NCBI RefSeq assembly: GCF_000428925.1 | Contig: NZ_AUAW01000006.1 | Coordinates: forward strand, 62,001-126,000 | Origin: Furfurilactobacillus rossiae DSM 15814 | GTDB lineage: Bacteria; Bacillota; Bacilli; Lactobacillales; Lactobacillaceae | Direction of reading: 5' to 3' | DNA: 64,000 nt | In this document: one piece after another, positions 1-8,159 of the stretch | Layout: every line of letters begins with the position of its first letter | How positions within the stretch are numbered: position 1 is the stretch's first letter | Position numbers and translations under genes: made by a program | Notes under the pieces: model-generated | Seen by the model: only the letters and a program-made list of their open reading frames with translations | What the model was told of the DNA's origin: nothing | Database searches by the model: none

Positions 1-633
1 GTTGTGATCGCAATTGCAGCAGTGGGTGGCACTGTGTTGTATAAAAATATGACAACAACGAATTATGAGTTGGTTGATGCGGCCCAGCCGTTGACATATA
101 AGGGCAAGACGGTCACGGCACACGGGGTGGCTTCGTTCTCGCACAAGCAGGCGACCATTACTTCAATGAGTTTTGGTCGTTCTGCAGTGGTGGTAACAGT
201 GGCTCATTATCAGTTTGACAGTAGCGATAAGAAGAAGGCTAAGCCTAACAATATTGCGTTAGCTATCTATCAGCTACCACTTAGTGAATTTGAACGCACG
301 TATGCTAAGCAACTGGCGACCAACAAGCAGGACAATGTTACTGCGATTAATCAGACGATGAAGGTTGTTAAACCGCAGGCGGGCGTTTACATCGATCATT
401 TGCAGGCTAGTGACCAAAAACGACTCAACATTGATGCAACGAGCAACCAAGCGACGTATCAAAAATTAGAAAATGCGTATGCGAGTGCGAGTCGCAAAGT
501 AAAAACACATACGCACTTTACGCCAACCAAACGGGTGTACCAGCGGGCTCATAAATTAAATGCTGGTCAAACTAAACAATTTACAAAATTGGCTGATGCC
601 GTTAAATATATGCAAGAAAAGACCGCTCAATAA
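1..633 (+). CDS. Membrane-anchored protein of unknown function, 5' end cut by the window
   Basis: The reading frame is open from the first base, so the apparent GTG at position 4 is probably internal and the true start lies before the window. What is seen begins with the end of a hydrophobic segment (IAIAAVGGTVLY), followed by about 190 polar, lysine-rich residues. This suggests a single N-terminal membrane anchor with an extracytoplasmic domain. I recognise no enzymatic motif. A clear terminator overlaps the stop codon. The next gene is another secreted unknown, so the two may belong to one surface-protein locus, but a 270-bp gap with its own terminator separates them. Function not assigned. 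Confidence 0.6.
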   Translation, partial: VVIAIAAVGGTVLYKNMTTTNYELVDAAQPLTYKGKTVTAHGVASFSHKQATITSMSFGRSAVVVTVAHYQFDSSDKKKAKPNNIALAIYQLPLSEFERTYAKQLATNKQDNVTAINQTMKVVKPQAGVYIDHLQASDQKRLNIDATSNQATYQKLENAYASASRKVKTHTHFTPTKRVYQRAHKLNAGQTKQFTKLADAVKYMQEKTAQ

Positions 634-653
634 TTGAATTGAACGGTTTTTTT
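622..653 (+). terminator. Rho-independent terminator
   Basis: ACCGcTCAA pairs with TTGAaCGGT across a short AT-rich loop, followed by seven T. The stem overlaps the stop codon of the preceding gene. The remaining gap up to 907 holds AT-rich sequence, presumably including the promoter of the next gene, but I see no convincing -35/-10 pair. Confidence 0.8.
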
Positions 654-907
654 GCACAAATAGGAACAAATTGTTATGAATTTGTAATTTCTTGTTTCGA
701 AAGCGGTAGATGCGTTGACTGCATTGAATTCTCTATATTGTCAGGAACATCGTACAAGCCATTCAGAGGTTAAATTCTTTAAATTTTTCTGAAATTTGCA
801 CAAATGTTTGCGATAATAGTACTCGATAATCAGTTAAGGGGATGACAACTGGTCAGCGCATAGTGCCTAATTGCCATCAAAACTTTGAAATGAGGGACGA
901 ATAACGT

Positions 908-1567
908 ATGAGTACACAGCACCAATCTGCACCAAGTGGGGGAAAACGTTACATTAGTAAAATGAAGGTCGTCGCATTAGCAGTGATAGTCAGTTTGATG
1001 ACTATCAGTGTCGTCAGTCAACCCGCGAAGGCAGAAGCGCATCATCAATCAGTCGCAAAGATGGCCACAAAAAAGCAGAGTACTAAAACACAGTCTAATT
1101 TTTGGCAAGATCTTGGTTATCAGGGGTCTTACAAACGTCAAAGTACACTAGGTAAAAAGCAGATGTTGAATAATACGCTGTTGGTCGTCTTTACAAAAGA
1201 CCATCAATTTAGGCAGCGTGTCACTACTTCGTTAAGTATGAACGGTATTCAAGAACAAGTGACAGATGGGGAAGTAACACAAAAGGGCAACGTGTTAACT
1301 CTAGTGCCAAAGTCGACGGCAACTGCTGTTTATAAGACTGAGGCGGACTACAAGAAGCATACTGCGTCCAACTATCACCGCAGCGGCGAGGCCTTTAAGA
1401 GCCAACTTATCTTTGCGAAAGATGGGCAGCCTTTGCAATACCGAGTTGATGTAAAACACAAGCGGTTGACTGGATTAAAGAACAAAGCGACCGTATCAAT
1501 GAAACAGGCAGCGGCGAATACTTTGGCAACAGCTCAAGATTATATTAAGCCGATTGAAAATCATTAG
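908..1567 (+). CDS. Secreted protein of unknown function
   Basis: A 219-residue protein with a long N-region, a hydrophobic core (VVALAVIVSLMTISVV) and a likely signal peptidase I site near AKAEA, around residue 43. The mature part is basic and rich in Lys, Gln and Thr, with no cysteines seen and no motif I can name. ATG at 908 follows GAGGGACGAATAACGT, an acceptable ribosome site. It precedes the universal stress gene by about 60 bp without an obvious terminator, so read-through into that gene is possible. It resembles the preceding protein only in being an exported lysine-rich unknown. Function not assigned. Confidence 0.65.
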   Translation: MSTQHQSAPSGGKRYISKMKVVALAVIVSLMTISVVSQPAKAEAHHQSVAKMATKKQSTKTQSNFWQDLGYQGSYKRQSTLGKKQMLNNTLLVVFTKDHQFRQRVTTSLSMNGIQEQVTDGEVTQKGNVLTLVPKSTATAVYKTEADYKKHTASNYHRSGEAFKSQLIFAKDGQPLQYRVDVKHKRLTGLKNKATVSMKQAAANTLATAQDYIKPIENH

Positions 1568-1630
1568 TCGTTTAGACTAGCTTTATTGCAGTGTTAGCGG
1601 TTACAATTATCTGTGAAGGAGTTGTTTAAC

Positions 1631-2116
1631 ATGGCAAAAAGTGAAAATAAGAAAGTACCAAGTGAGGATGACATCATAAAGGGGAAGGTCTACGACTACA
1701 AGCGTGTGCTTGTTGGTGTTGATGATTCTCCGGATGCACAACTAGCCTATCAGTACGCGGTCAAACAGGCGAAGGAAGATAAATCCGAGCTGGTTATTGT
1801 TAGCATCCTTGAAGAGCAGGATGTTAATGTTTTTACTGCGTTAAGCAAGGAAATGTTGGATCAACAACGAAAGACGATTCAAGAACGATTAGACAAATAT
1901 CGTCGGGTTGCCGAAAATTCAGGGGTTAAGTCCGTTAAAACGTTGATTGCTGAAGGTGATCCTGGTGAAACAATTGTCAAGCAGGTAATCCCACAAGTTG
2001 ATCCAGACCTTGTAATTGTCGGCTCATTGTCGCGTCAAGGGGTTGCTAAGTACTTTGGTAGCCAGGCAGCTTATGTGGCCAAATATTCACCAGTGTCTGT
2101 GTTGGTGGTTCGATAA
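1631..2116 (+). CDS. Universal stress protein, UspA family
   Basis: About 161 residues. A single Usp domain begins at YKRVLVGVDDSPDA and ends with the strand PVSVLVV. The nucleotide-binding loop near the C terminus (VGSLSRQGVAKYFGS) departs from the usual G-2x-G-9x-G spacing, so ATP binding is uncertain. The first 20 residues are a charged extension. I chose ATG at 1631 because GAAGGAG lies ten bases upstream; an in-frame GTG at 1613 would place the start before that site. The gene is followed by a good terminator and then by a pair of structured repeats. The family acts in stress survival; a specific role cannot be read from sequence. Confidence 0.85.
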   Translation: MAKSENKKVPSEDDIIKGKVYDYKRVLVGVDDSPDAQLAYQYAVKQAKEDKSELVIVSILEEQDVNVFTALSKEMLDQQRKTIQERLDKYRRVAENSGVKSVKTLIAEGDPGETIVKQVIPQVDPDLVIVGSLSRQGVAKYFGSQAAYVAKYSPVSVLVVR

Positions 2117-2135
2117 TTAAATTCAATTTTGTTTT

Positions 2136-2167
2136 GCTGTACCCCCACAATGAGGTACAGCTTTTTT
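2136..2167 (+). terminator. Rho-independent terminator after usp
   Basis: GCTGTACC pairs perfectly with GGTACAGC around a ten-base loop, followed by TTTTTTATT. Confidence 0.9.
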
Positions 2168-2191
2168 ATTTCGGCTAAGGCATTAATGTAG

Positions 2192-2375
2192 AGCTGTGAA
2201 TGGCGCTTACGGTTGTCAATAGTGACACGCTCGTCGTGGGACCGGACCTAAAAACCGGAGTCTTTCACCTCGCCACACAGCCTCGCAAAAGCCGCGTCTG
2301 TGTGACCGTCCGTGGTGTAAATTCGGAATTAACACCACTTTCACGACTCGGTATCACTATTGACGCCCTTCAGCT
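2192..2375 (-). repeat. Structured intergenic repeat, copy 1 (minus orientation)
   Basis: Read on the minus strand this matches the other copies in layout: an outer stem (GTCAATAGTGA with TCACTATTGAC), a first hairpin (GTGGTGT with ACACCAC), a GGACGG linker, a second hairpin (CACACAG with CTGTGTG), then CGAGGTGAAAGACTCC and CCGGTCCC, returning to the outer stem. Paired with copy 2, 5' ends facing. The 60-codon frame on the plus strand here is not a gene. Confidence 0.8.
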
Positions 2376-2450
2376 AACATAGTGATTATCATTACGAGAG
2401 CAGGCTTATAATACTTGAAAAATGTTGATTTACAAACTGTTTGTCATAGA

Positions 2451-2635
2451 AGTGGAGCTGAATAGAAATAGAGTTCCGTGTCGGCAACACTTGGCGGCAG
2501 GAATTTTGCCGCTTAGTGTTGCGGGATGACTTATGAGACGATGAACTTTTCGGCTCATAATCAAGGTAGAAGACTCCAGGTTTTGGGAGGCTGAGACCGG
2601 TCCTCATGGAATGGCATTTCTGCTCAGCGCAACGG
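2451..2635 (+). repeat. Structured intergenic repeat, copy 2 (plus orientation)
   Basis: The outer stem pairs GCTGAATAGAAAT with ATTTCTGCTCAGC. Inner pairing of GTTCCGTG with CATGGAA follows. The first hairpin has CAACACTT paired with AGTGTTG, then GGGATGA, then a second hairpin ATGAG with CTCAT, and a third arm before the conserved GAGACCGGTCC. It lies between the universal stress gene and gnd. The minus-strand 107-codon frame covering it is an artefact of the repeat. Confidence 0.85.
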
Positions 2636-2695
2636 CAGTATGCTGTATGCTGATTTGACATACTCGAGGAAGTTAAATCAGTTTGATATAAGCAA

Positions 2696-2730
2696 AGAAA
2701 AAGGATGACACCCAAGAGGGCATCATCCGA
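2696..2730 (-). terminator. Rho-independent terminator of gnd
   Basis: On the minus strand GGATGATGCCC pairs with GGGTGTCATCC around a short loop, followed by a T-rich tract. It sits about 20 bp past the gnd stop codon. Confidence 0.85.
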
Positions 2731-2748
2731 TAGAAAAAATTTATTAAA

Positions 2749-3648
2749 TTAAGCTTTATCAACCGCGTGACCACCGAAGCCGTTACGCAATGAAGAAACC
2801 ACTTTACCAGTAAAGGTATCGTTTTCCATTGAGCGGTAACGCATCAATAGTGACATAGCAATAACAGGGGTTGCCACTTGTTGGTTCATAGCTTCTTCAA
2901 GAGTCCACTTACCTTCACCAGATGAGTGCATAGTACCCTTGATGTTATCTAACTTGGCATCGTTAGCAAAAGCGTCTTGAGCCAATTCCATCAGCCATGA
3001 ACGAACAACTGAACCGCTGTTCCAAAGACGGGCAACGGATTCGTTATCGTAGTCAAATGCACTGTGTTCAAGCACATCGAAACCTTCACCGATAGCTTCC
3101 ATCATACCGTATTCAATCCCGTTATGAACCATCTTGAGGTAGTGGCCTGAACCAGCTTTACCCGTGTAAAGGTAACCATCTTTTTGGGCGATACCTTCAT
3201 ACAAAGGTTCAAGTGTCTTAAAGGCAGCGGCATCGTTTCCACCAATCATGAAGTTACCGTCGTGGCGGGCACCAGATTGACCACCAGAAGTACCACAGTC
3301 GAAGAACTTGATCCCTTTTTCTTCAGCCTTTTGAGCATCTGCAACAGAGTCTTTCCAGAAGGAGTTACCACCGTCGATGATGAAGTCACCTTCGTCAAGT
3401 AAGTCTAACAATTGGTCAATCGTTGATTCAGTTGGCTTGCCGGCTGGAACCATAACCCATACGATTTTTGGTGATGGTAATTTAGCGACCATGTCAGCAA
3501 GTGAGTCGGCACCTTCAGCACCAGCGGTTACTGCTTGGTTAACAAAGTCCTTGTTTAAGTCAAAACCAACAACTTCGTTTTCATGATCCATCATGTTTTC
3601 TGCTAAGTTCAGACCCATTTTGCCTAAACCGATTAACCCTAATTTCAT
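2749..3648 (-). CDS. gnd: 6-phosphogluconate dehydrogenase, decarboxylating, NAD-type short form
   Basis: Oxidatively decarboxylates 6-phosphogluconate to ribulose 5-phosphate, the entry to the phosphoketolase pathway of heterofermenters. At 299 residues it belongs to the short GndA/YqeC-like class, not the 470-residue form. The Rossmann motif is GLIGLGKMGLNLA (residues 4-16). An Asp near residue 30 (VVGFDLNK) at the end of the second strand fits NAD preference. The substrate and catalytic segments GTSGGQSGA and KMVHNGIEYGMME are present. ATG is preceded by GAGGAGC. Single-gene unit with its own terminator. The NAD assignment is inferred from family and that residue. Confidence 0.93.
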   Translation of the reverse strand: MKLGLIGLGKMGLNLAENMMDHENEVVGFDLNKDFVNQAVTAGAEGADSLADMVAKLPSPKIVWVMVPAGKPTESTIDQLLDLLDEGDFIIDGGNSFWKDSVADAQKAEEKGIKFFDCGTSGGQSGARHDGNFMIGGNDAAAFKTLEPLYEGIAQKDGYLYTGKAGSGHYLKMVHNGIEYGMMEAIGEGFDVLEHSAFDYDNESVARLWNSGSVVRSWLMELAQDAFANDAKLDNIKGTMHSSGEGKWTLEEAMNQQVATPVIAMSLLMRYRSMENDTFTGKVVSSLRNGFGGHAVDKA

Positions 3649-3874
3649 TAGAAAGCTCCTCTTTTAAAATAAATTGTCTGTTGCACATGTTGATTATATG
3701 AAAATCATTTACAAATATCAAGATAAATTTTTGAAAAAAGGTTTCAAATTGTTTTCGAAAAGTGCTTCAAATCCGTTTGTATCATAGTTTTGCTTGCATT
3801 CAAAACTTATTAGCATTACGCTAAACCGAGATTGAAGACGTTTACATATTACTGACACATGGAGGTTACAACTA

Positions 3875-5110
3875 ATGCTTATTCAGCAGGTTCACATCAA
3901 CAATCAGAGCGATTTACAAGATGTTCGAATTGAAGACGGTGTCTTTAAAGCGATTGATCAGCATTTAACGCCTAAGGATAATGAGCAGGTGATTGACGCA
4001 ACCGGCAAATTATTATTACCACCATTGATTGACCCACATGTTCATTTGGATGCGACCCAAACGGCTGGAGATCCTGAATGGAATCAATCTGGTACATTAT
4101 TTGATGGTATTCGCATTTGGTCGGAGCGAAAGAAAACGTTAACGATTGAAGACGTTAAAGAGCGGGCGAAGGAAACCTTGCGCAAGCAGATTGCCAATGG
4201 GATTCAGGTTGTGCGTTCACACGTCGATGTAACCGATCCGTCCTTCACCGCCTTAAAAGCACTCTTGGAAGTTAAAAAAGAGATGGCTGATGAGGTAGAA
4301 CTGCAACTGGTTGCCTTTCCACAAGAAGGTATTTTGTCGTTTCCTCATGGCAAGCAGTTAATGGAAGAGGCCGTTAAGTTGGGGGCAGACGTCATTGGCG
4401 GCATTCCTCACTTCGAGTTTACTCGTGAATATGGTATCGAATCGTTACATTTTATTGGCGACTTAGCTCAAAAGTATGACCGCCTGATTGACGTCCACTG
4501 TGATGAAATCGATGATCCTGCATCTCGTCATTTGGAGACTTTGGCAACGATTGCATACGAAACAGGCCTGTCTGACCGGGTGACGGCTAGCCACACGACT
4601 GCGCTAGGGTCTTACAACAACGCGTATGCCTATAAATTATTCCGTTTGTTACGGATGGCAGACATTAATATGATTGCGAACCCGTTAGTAAACACCAATC
4701 TAGGCGGACGGTTTGATACTTATCCTAAACGTCGGGGGATGACGCGGGTCAAAGAACTTAACGAAGATGGGATTAATGTCGCATTCGGCGAAGACGATGT
4801 TCGTGATCCATGGTATCCAATGGGAAATGGTAATATGTTAGATCCCGTTTCGATGGGCCTCCATGTTGGCCACTTAATGGGATATGACGAGATTAATGGG
4901 TCATATCAATTTGTTACCAGCCATGCTGCTAAGGCACTGCATATTACTGACCATTATGGTATTGAAGTCGGCAAGCCTGGTAACTGTATTGTTTATAACA
5001 ACAGTGATTTCTACAATGTACTTAATGAACATTCAGAAGTGCTGTATTCAATCCGTGGCGGTCGTGTCATTGCACAGACGACGCCTAAAGTGACTAAACT
5101 GAATTTTTGA
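3875..5110 (+). CDS. codA: Cytosine deaminase
   Basis: Amidohydrolase of 411 residues, closely similar in wording to Escherichia coli CodA along its length. It deaminates cytosine to uracil for pyrimidine salvage. Seen metal and active-site motifs: PHVHLD (His55, His57), DVHCDEIDD, ASHTTALGSYN and FGEDDVRDPWYP. The usual FGHDD is FGEDD here; the Asp that serves as metal ligand is kept. The substrate-loop sequence TAGDPEWNQSGTLF is intact. Start ATG follows GGAGGT by eight bases. It stands alone; no codB adjoins it, but an NCS1 permease about 13 kb away could supply substrate. Confidence 0.93.
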   Translation: MLIQQVHINNQSDLQDVRIEDGVFKAIDQHLTPKDNEQVIDATGKLLLPPLIDPHVHLDATQTAGDPEWNQSGTLFDGIRIWSERKKTLTIEDVKERAKETLRKQIANGIQVVRSHVDVTDPSFTALKALLEVKKEMADEVELQLVAFPQEGILSFPHGKQLMEEAVKLGADVIGGIPHFEFTREYGIESLHFIGDLAQKYDRLIDVHCDEIDDPASRHLETLATIAYETGLSDRVTASHTTALGSYNNAYAYKLFRLLRMADINMIANPLVNTNLGGRFDTYPKRRGMTRVKELNEDGINVAFGEDDVRDPWYPMGNGNMLDPVSMGLHVGHLMGYDEINGSYQFVTSHAAKALHITDHYGIEVGKPGNCIVYNNSDFYNVLNEHSEVLYSIRGGRVIAQTTPKVTKLNF

Positions 5111-5165
5111 GTTTGTGAATTTTAAATGTGTCAGATACGGTCACTGAATTCACAAACAAAATTTT
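5111..5165 (+). terminator. Inverted repeat after codA
   Basis: GTTTGTGAATT is exactly repeated inverted as AATTCACAAAC, with a 25-base loop and then an A/T-rich run. It could act as a terminator, but it contains the TTGTGA/TCACAA boxes that recur up to alsS, so it may instead be a protein-binding site. Confidence 0.5.
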
Positions 5166-5226
5166 TACTTGTGAAATAGGCTGACATTTATCATTTGGAA
5201 ACTCATCCTAAATGCAATAGTGTCAG

Positions 5227-5261
5227 ACAAAAGGCAGCTTCAATAATGGAACTGCCTTTTT
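5227..5261 (+). terminator. Rho-independent terminator
   Basis: AAAAGGCAG..TTC pairs with GAA..CTGCCTTTTT, with a T run. It separates codA from alsS. Confidence 0.85.
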
Positions 5262-5324
5262 GTCACAAAATATTTAATCATTTGTGAAAAGTGTGGTACG
5301 CTGGGACTATGATTTTTTCACAAG
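5262..5324 (+). promoter_or_regulatory. Cluster of TTGTGA/TCACAA boxes upstream of alsS
   Basis: TCACAAA (5263), TTTGTGAAAA (5281) and TTTTTTCACAA (5313) form two overlapping inverted repeats just before alsS. Further half-boxes are at 5113, 5150 and 5169. The shape TTGTGA-n-TCACAA resembles the site of the redox repressor Rex. A -10-like TATGAT at 5308 lies between the last two boxes. Regulator identity is inferred. Confidence 0.45.
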
Positions 5325-5384
5325 TGAACGTATTTGCTGGCCGAAAACGGTCGCTACGTCACGAATTAATTAAGGAGATTATTC

Positions 5385-7064
5385 ATGACTGAAGAAACTC
5401 GTTACGGCGCTGATGCCGTTGTTGAGAGCTTGATTAACCATAATGTGAAGTATGTTTTTGGTATTCCTGGTGCTAAGATTGATCGTTTATTTGAGCGTTT
5501 GGCTCATCCTACTGATCCGCAATCGCCTAAGCTGGTTGTCGCACGACATGAACAAAACGCGGCCTTTATTGCGGCGGGGATTGGCCGACTTACAGGCGAA
5601 CCAGGGGTAGTTGCAGTTACTTCAGGACCAGGTGCAAGTAACTTAGCAACTGGTTTGGTCACTGCGACAGCCGAAGGTGATCCCGTAGTTGCCATTGGGG
5701 GACAAGTTCCACGTAAGGACTTACTACGGTTGACCCACCAAAGCATGGCAAATGCGGCATTATTTAAGCCAATCACGAAATTATCTGCGGAAATTCAAGA
5801 TCCAGAAAACATTTCAGAAGTGTTGGCAAATGCGTTTGAATCCGCGACTGCTGGCAAACAGGGCGCGAGCTTTGTTTCTTTGCCACAGGATGTGGATGAC
5901 GCCGAAGTTACCAGCCCAGCGTTGGAACCATTGCAAGCGCCCGTTTTGGGACCAGCAAGTCCCGCAGATATTAGTTTATTGGCTCAGGAGATTCGTAGTG
6001 CGAAATTGCCCGTTATTCTTGCCGGCATGCGAGCTTCTTCACCAGAAGTCACCGGTGCGATTCGCCACCTCGTGACAGTTGCCAACATTCCTGTGGTTGA
6101 AACGTTCCAAGGCGCCGGAATTATTTCTCGCGATTTGGAAGCTGACCACTACTTTGGTCGTGTCGGGTTATTCCGGAATCAGCCAGGAGATCGTTTGCTA
6201 AAACAGGCTGATTTAGTGATTGCCATTGGTTATGATGCGGTTGAATACGAACCGCGTAATTGGAATGCTGAGAAGCAGGCCCGCATCGTGACGATCGATG
6301 CGACAGCGGCCCAGTTGGATCAACACTTTCAACCAGAAACACAGCTAGTAGGCGACATTGCCCAAACACTGGCCATCCTACAACCAGCGATTAAAGGATA
6401 TCAGCCCAGCACTGCTGCCAAGCAGACATTAGCTGAATTTCATGAAGAGTTAACGACGCGAGATCAAAATTTTGAAGCAGGTGAAGTAGACACAACTGTG
6501 GAGCCATTAGCGCTAGTGGCCGCTCTGCAGGATCACATTACCGATGATATGACTGTAAGTGTTGATGTGGGTAGCCATTACATTTGGATGGCGCGTCATT
6601 TTCGCAGCTATGAACCACGTCATTTGCTATTCAGCAATGGGATGCAAACATTAGGCGTTGCATTACCATGGGCAATCGCTGCGGCACTGGTACGGCCAAA
6701 TCATCAAGCTGTTTCTGTTTCAGGCGACGCCGGTTTCTTATTTTCCGGTCAGGAGTTAGAAACTGCAGTTCGCTTAGGACTCAATATTGTGCACATTATC
6801 TGGAATGACGGTCACTATGATATGGTGAAGTTCCAGGAAGAAATGAAATATGGTGTAGATGCGGCTGTTGATTTTGGTCACGTTGACTATGTTAAATACG
6901 CTGAGGCCTTTGGTGCAACAGGATTACGGGTTAACAACCCAGCAGATTTGAACAAAGTGCTGGATCAAGCCTTTGCGACAAAGGGACCGGTAATTGTTGA
7001 TGTGCCCGTTGATTACTCACATAATCAAGAGCTGGGCAAGACACTGTTGCCAGATCAGTTCTAG
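5385..7064 (+). CDS. alsS: Acetolactate synthase, catabolic
   Basis: Thiamine-diphosphate enzyme that joins two pyruvates into acetolactate, the first step to acetoin. It has 559 residues, typical for AlsS. The N-terminal pyrimidine domain carries the catalytic Glu ([11 protein letters not shown]) and [13 protein letters not shown] central domain follows. The C-terminal cofactor domain has [18 protein letters not shown] with downstream WNDGHYDMV. No regulatory small subunit is encoded nearby. Direct linkage to alsD 33 bp downstream supports the catabolic role over branched-chain amino acid synthesis. ATG follows AAGGAG by nine bases. Upstream TTGTGA boxes suggest redox control. Confidence 0.94.
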   Translation: MTEETRYGADAVVESLINHNVKYVFGIPGAKIDRLFERLAHPTDPQSPKLVVARHEQNAAFIAAGIGRLTGEPGVVAVTSGPGASNLATGLVTATAEGDPVVAIGGQVPRKDLLRLTHQSMANAALFKPITKLSAEIQDPENISEVLANAFESATAGKQGASFVSLPQDVDDAEVTSPALEPLQAPVLGPASPADISLLAQEIRSAKLPVILAGMRASSPEVTGAIRHLVTVANIPVVETFQGAGIISRDLEADHYFGRVGLFRNQPGDRLLKQADLVIAIGYDAVEYEPRNWNAEKQARIVTIDATAAQLDQHFQPETQLVGDIAQTLAILQPAIKGYQPSTAAKQTLAEFHEELTTRDQNFEAGEVDTTVEPLALVAALQDHITDDMTVSVDVGSHYIWMARHFRSYEPRHLLFSNGMQTLGVALPWAIAAALVRPNHQAVSVSGDAGFLFSGQELETAVRLGLNIVHIIWNDGHYDMVKFQEEMKYGVDAAVDFGHVDYVKYAEAFGATGLRVNNPADLNKVLDQAFATKGPVIVDVPVDYSHNQELGKTLLPDQF

Positions 7065-7097
7065 CAAACATCGATAGCACAGAGGGAGTTTAGGTTA

Positions 7098-7814
7098 ATG
7101 AAAGATACGGAAACATTATATCAGCACGGAACCTTGGCACTGTTAGTTCCCGGGCTGTTCGACGGCACGATCACAACGAAAGAACTGCTGAACCATGGTG
7201 ATACTGGCATTGGTACACTAGCCGGTCTGGATGGTGAAGTGATCATTGTTGATGGACAGGCCTTTCAAGCTGGAGCTGATGGTTCAGTCAACACGGTCAA
7301 TGGTGATGCGACGATGCCATTCGCTTCAGTCCATACGTTTGATAATCAATTGCCTAAGACACCATTGGCAGCCATGACAATGCCAGCATTTACGACATGG
7401 TTACAAACGACTGCAGGCTTGAAAAATGCCTTTGCGGGCATTGTGATGACTGGTATCTTTAACCGAGTACACGTACGGGTGGCACCTAAACAAACGAAAC
7501 CGTATCCACCACTGACGACGGCGACTGCCGCTCAGCCGGAATTTACGCGGGAAAATGTTCAAGGAACTGTTGTCGGTTACTTTGCCCCGGCATTGTACGC
7601 AGGTGCGACTGTCGGTGGATTTCACTTGCATTTTATCAGTGACGACCATCAATTTGCCGGTCACCTGCTTGATTTTACCGTCATGACAGGCGAGGTGACC
7701 GCGCAAGTACTACCAAACTTGATGTTACATTTGCCGACAGATAATGCTGACTTTATGAAAGCTGACATTGAATTATCCGGTTTAAATGATGCTATCAATG
7801 AAGCAGAAAAATAG
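7098..7814 (+). CDS. alsD: Alpha-acetolactate decarboxylase
   Basis: Converts acetolactate to acetoin with release of CO2. It has 238 residues, the usual length. The metal-binding motif GGFHLHFISDD with a third His in FAGHLLDF is intact, and LAGLDGEVIIVDG near the N terminus is typical. It shares a transcript with alsS (33-bp gap, AGAGGGAG site before ATG) and ends at a very strong bidirectional hairpin. Together the two genes give a pH- and pyruvate-sparing acetoin route common in lactic acid bacteria. Confidence 0.94.
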   Translation: MKDTETLYQHGTLALLVPGLFDGTITTKELLNHGDTGIGTLAGLDGEVIIVDGQAFQAGADGSVNTVNGDATMPFASVHTFDNQLPKTPLAAMTMPAFTTWLQTTAGLKNAFAGIVMTGIFNRVHVRVAPKQTKPYPPLTTATAAQPEFTRENVQGTVVGYFAPALYAGATVGGFHLHFISDDHQFAGHLLDFTVMTGEVTAQVLPNLMLHLPTDNADFMKADIELSGLNDAINEAEK

Positions 7815-7836
7815 TTCTCTTAGACTTTGTTAATGA

Positions 7837-7883
7837 AAAACGACGTTGAATTTCCCACAAAAACGGAAATTCAACGTCGTTTT
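7837..7883. terminator. Strong terminator hairpin after alsD
   Basis: AAACGACGTTGAATTTC pairs perfectly with GAAATTCAACGTCGTTT around a short loop, flanked by A and T runs, so it can work from either side. Confidence 0.95.
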
Positions 7884-7930
7884 ATTTGTTCTAATAGTAG
7901 TTTTGGCAATCTTGAAGCTAAAAGGTCGAT

Positions 7931-8114
7931 GGAGTGAAGTTGTGGCGAAACAGAGTTCCGTGTCGGCAACACTTAATGGGGCGATTTTACCCATTTAGTG
8001 TTGCGGGATGACTTATGAGACGTGGTTTTCGGCTCATAATCAAGGTTGAAAACCGCGTTTTAAGCGGGTTGAGACCGGTCCTCAGGGAACGGCGTTTCGC
8101 AACAACGTAACGGC
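7931..8114 (+). repeat. Structured intergenic repeat, copy 3 (plus, solitary)
   Basis: Outer stem GTTGTGGCGAAAC with GTTTCGCAACAAC; inner GTTCCGTG with CAGGGAAC; first hairpin CAACACTTAATGGG with CCCATTTAGTGTTG; GGGATGA linker; second hairpin ATGAG with CTCAT; third hairpin ACCGC with GCGGGT; then GAGACCGGTCC. It lies between the convergent alsD and HAD genes and has no partner copy. Confidence 0.87.
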
Positions 8115-8159
8115 ATTTAACGGCATTATGGCATTATCAAGTTCCTTACTGAAATGAAG

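Noticed and set aside
2192-2375. Minus-type repeats as an unrelated second family
   Set aside because: Reverse-complementing them aligns the GAAAGACT, GGTCCC and GGACGG elements and the helix order with the plus copies, so they are one family with two subtypes.
2200-2382. A 60-codon plus-strand frame after usp
   Set aside because: It lies wholly in structured repeat copy 1, has no ribosome site and is absent as a frame in the other copies.
2451-2635. The repeats as insertion sequences or MITEs
   Set aside because: There is no transposase in the window, no clear target duplication, and conservation lies in pairing of internal helices, not just in termini. A mobile origin is not excluded.
2392-2715. 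A 107-codon minus-strand frame between usp and gnd
   Set aside because: It spans repeat copy 2 and the gnd terminator; not protein-like.
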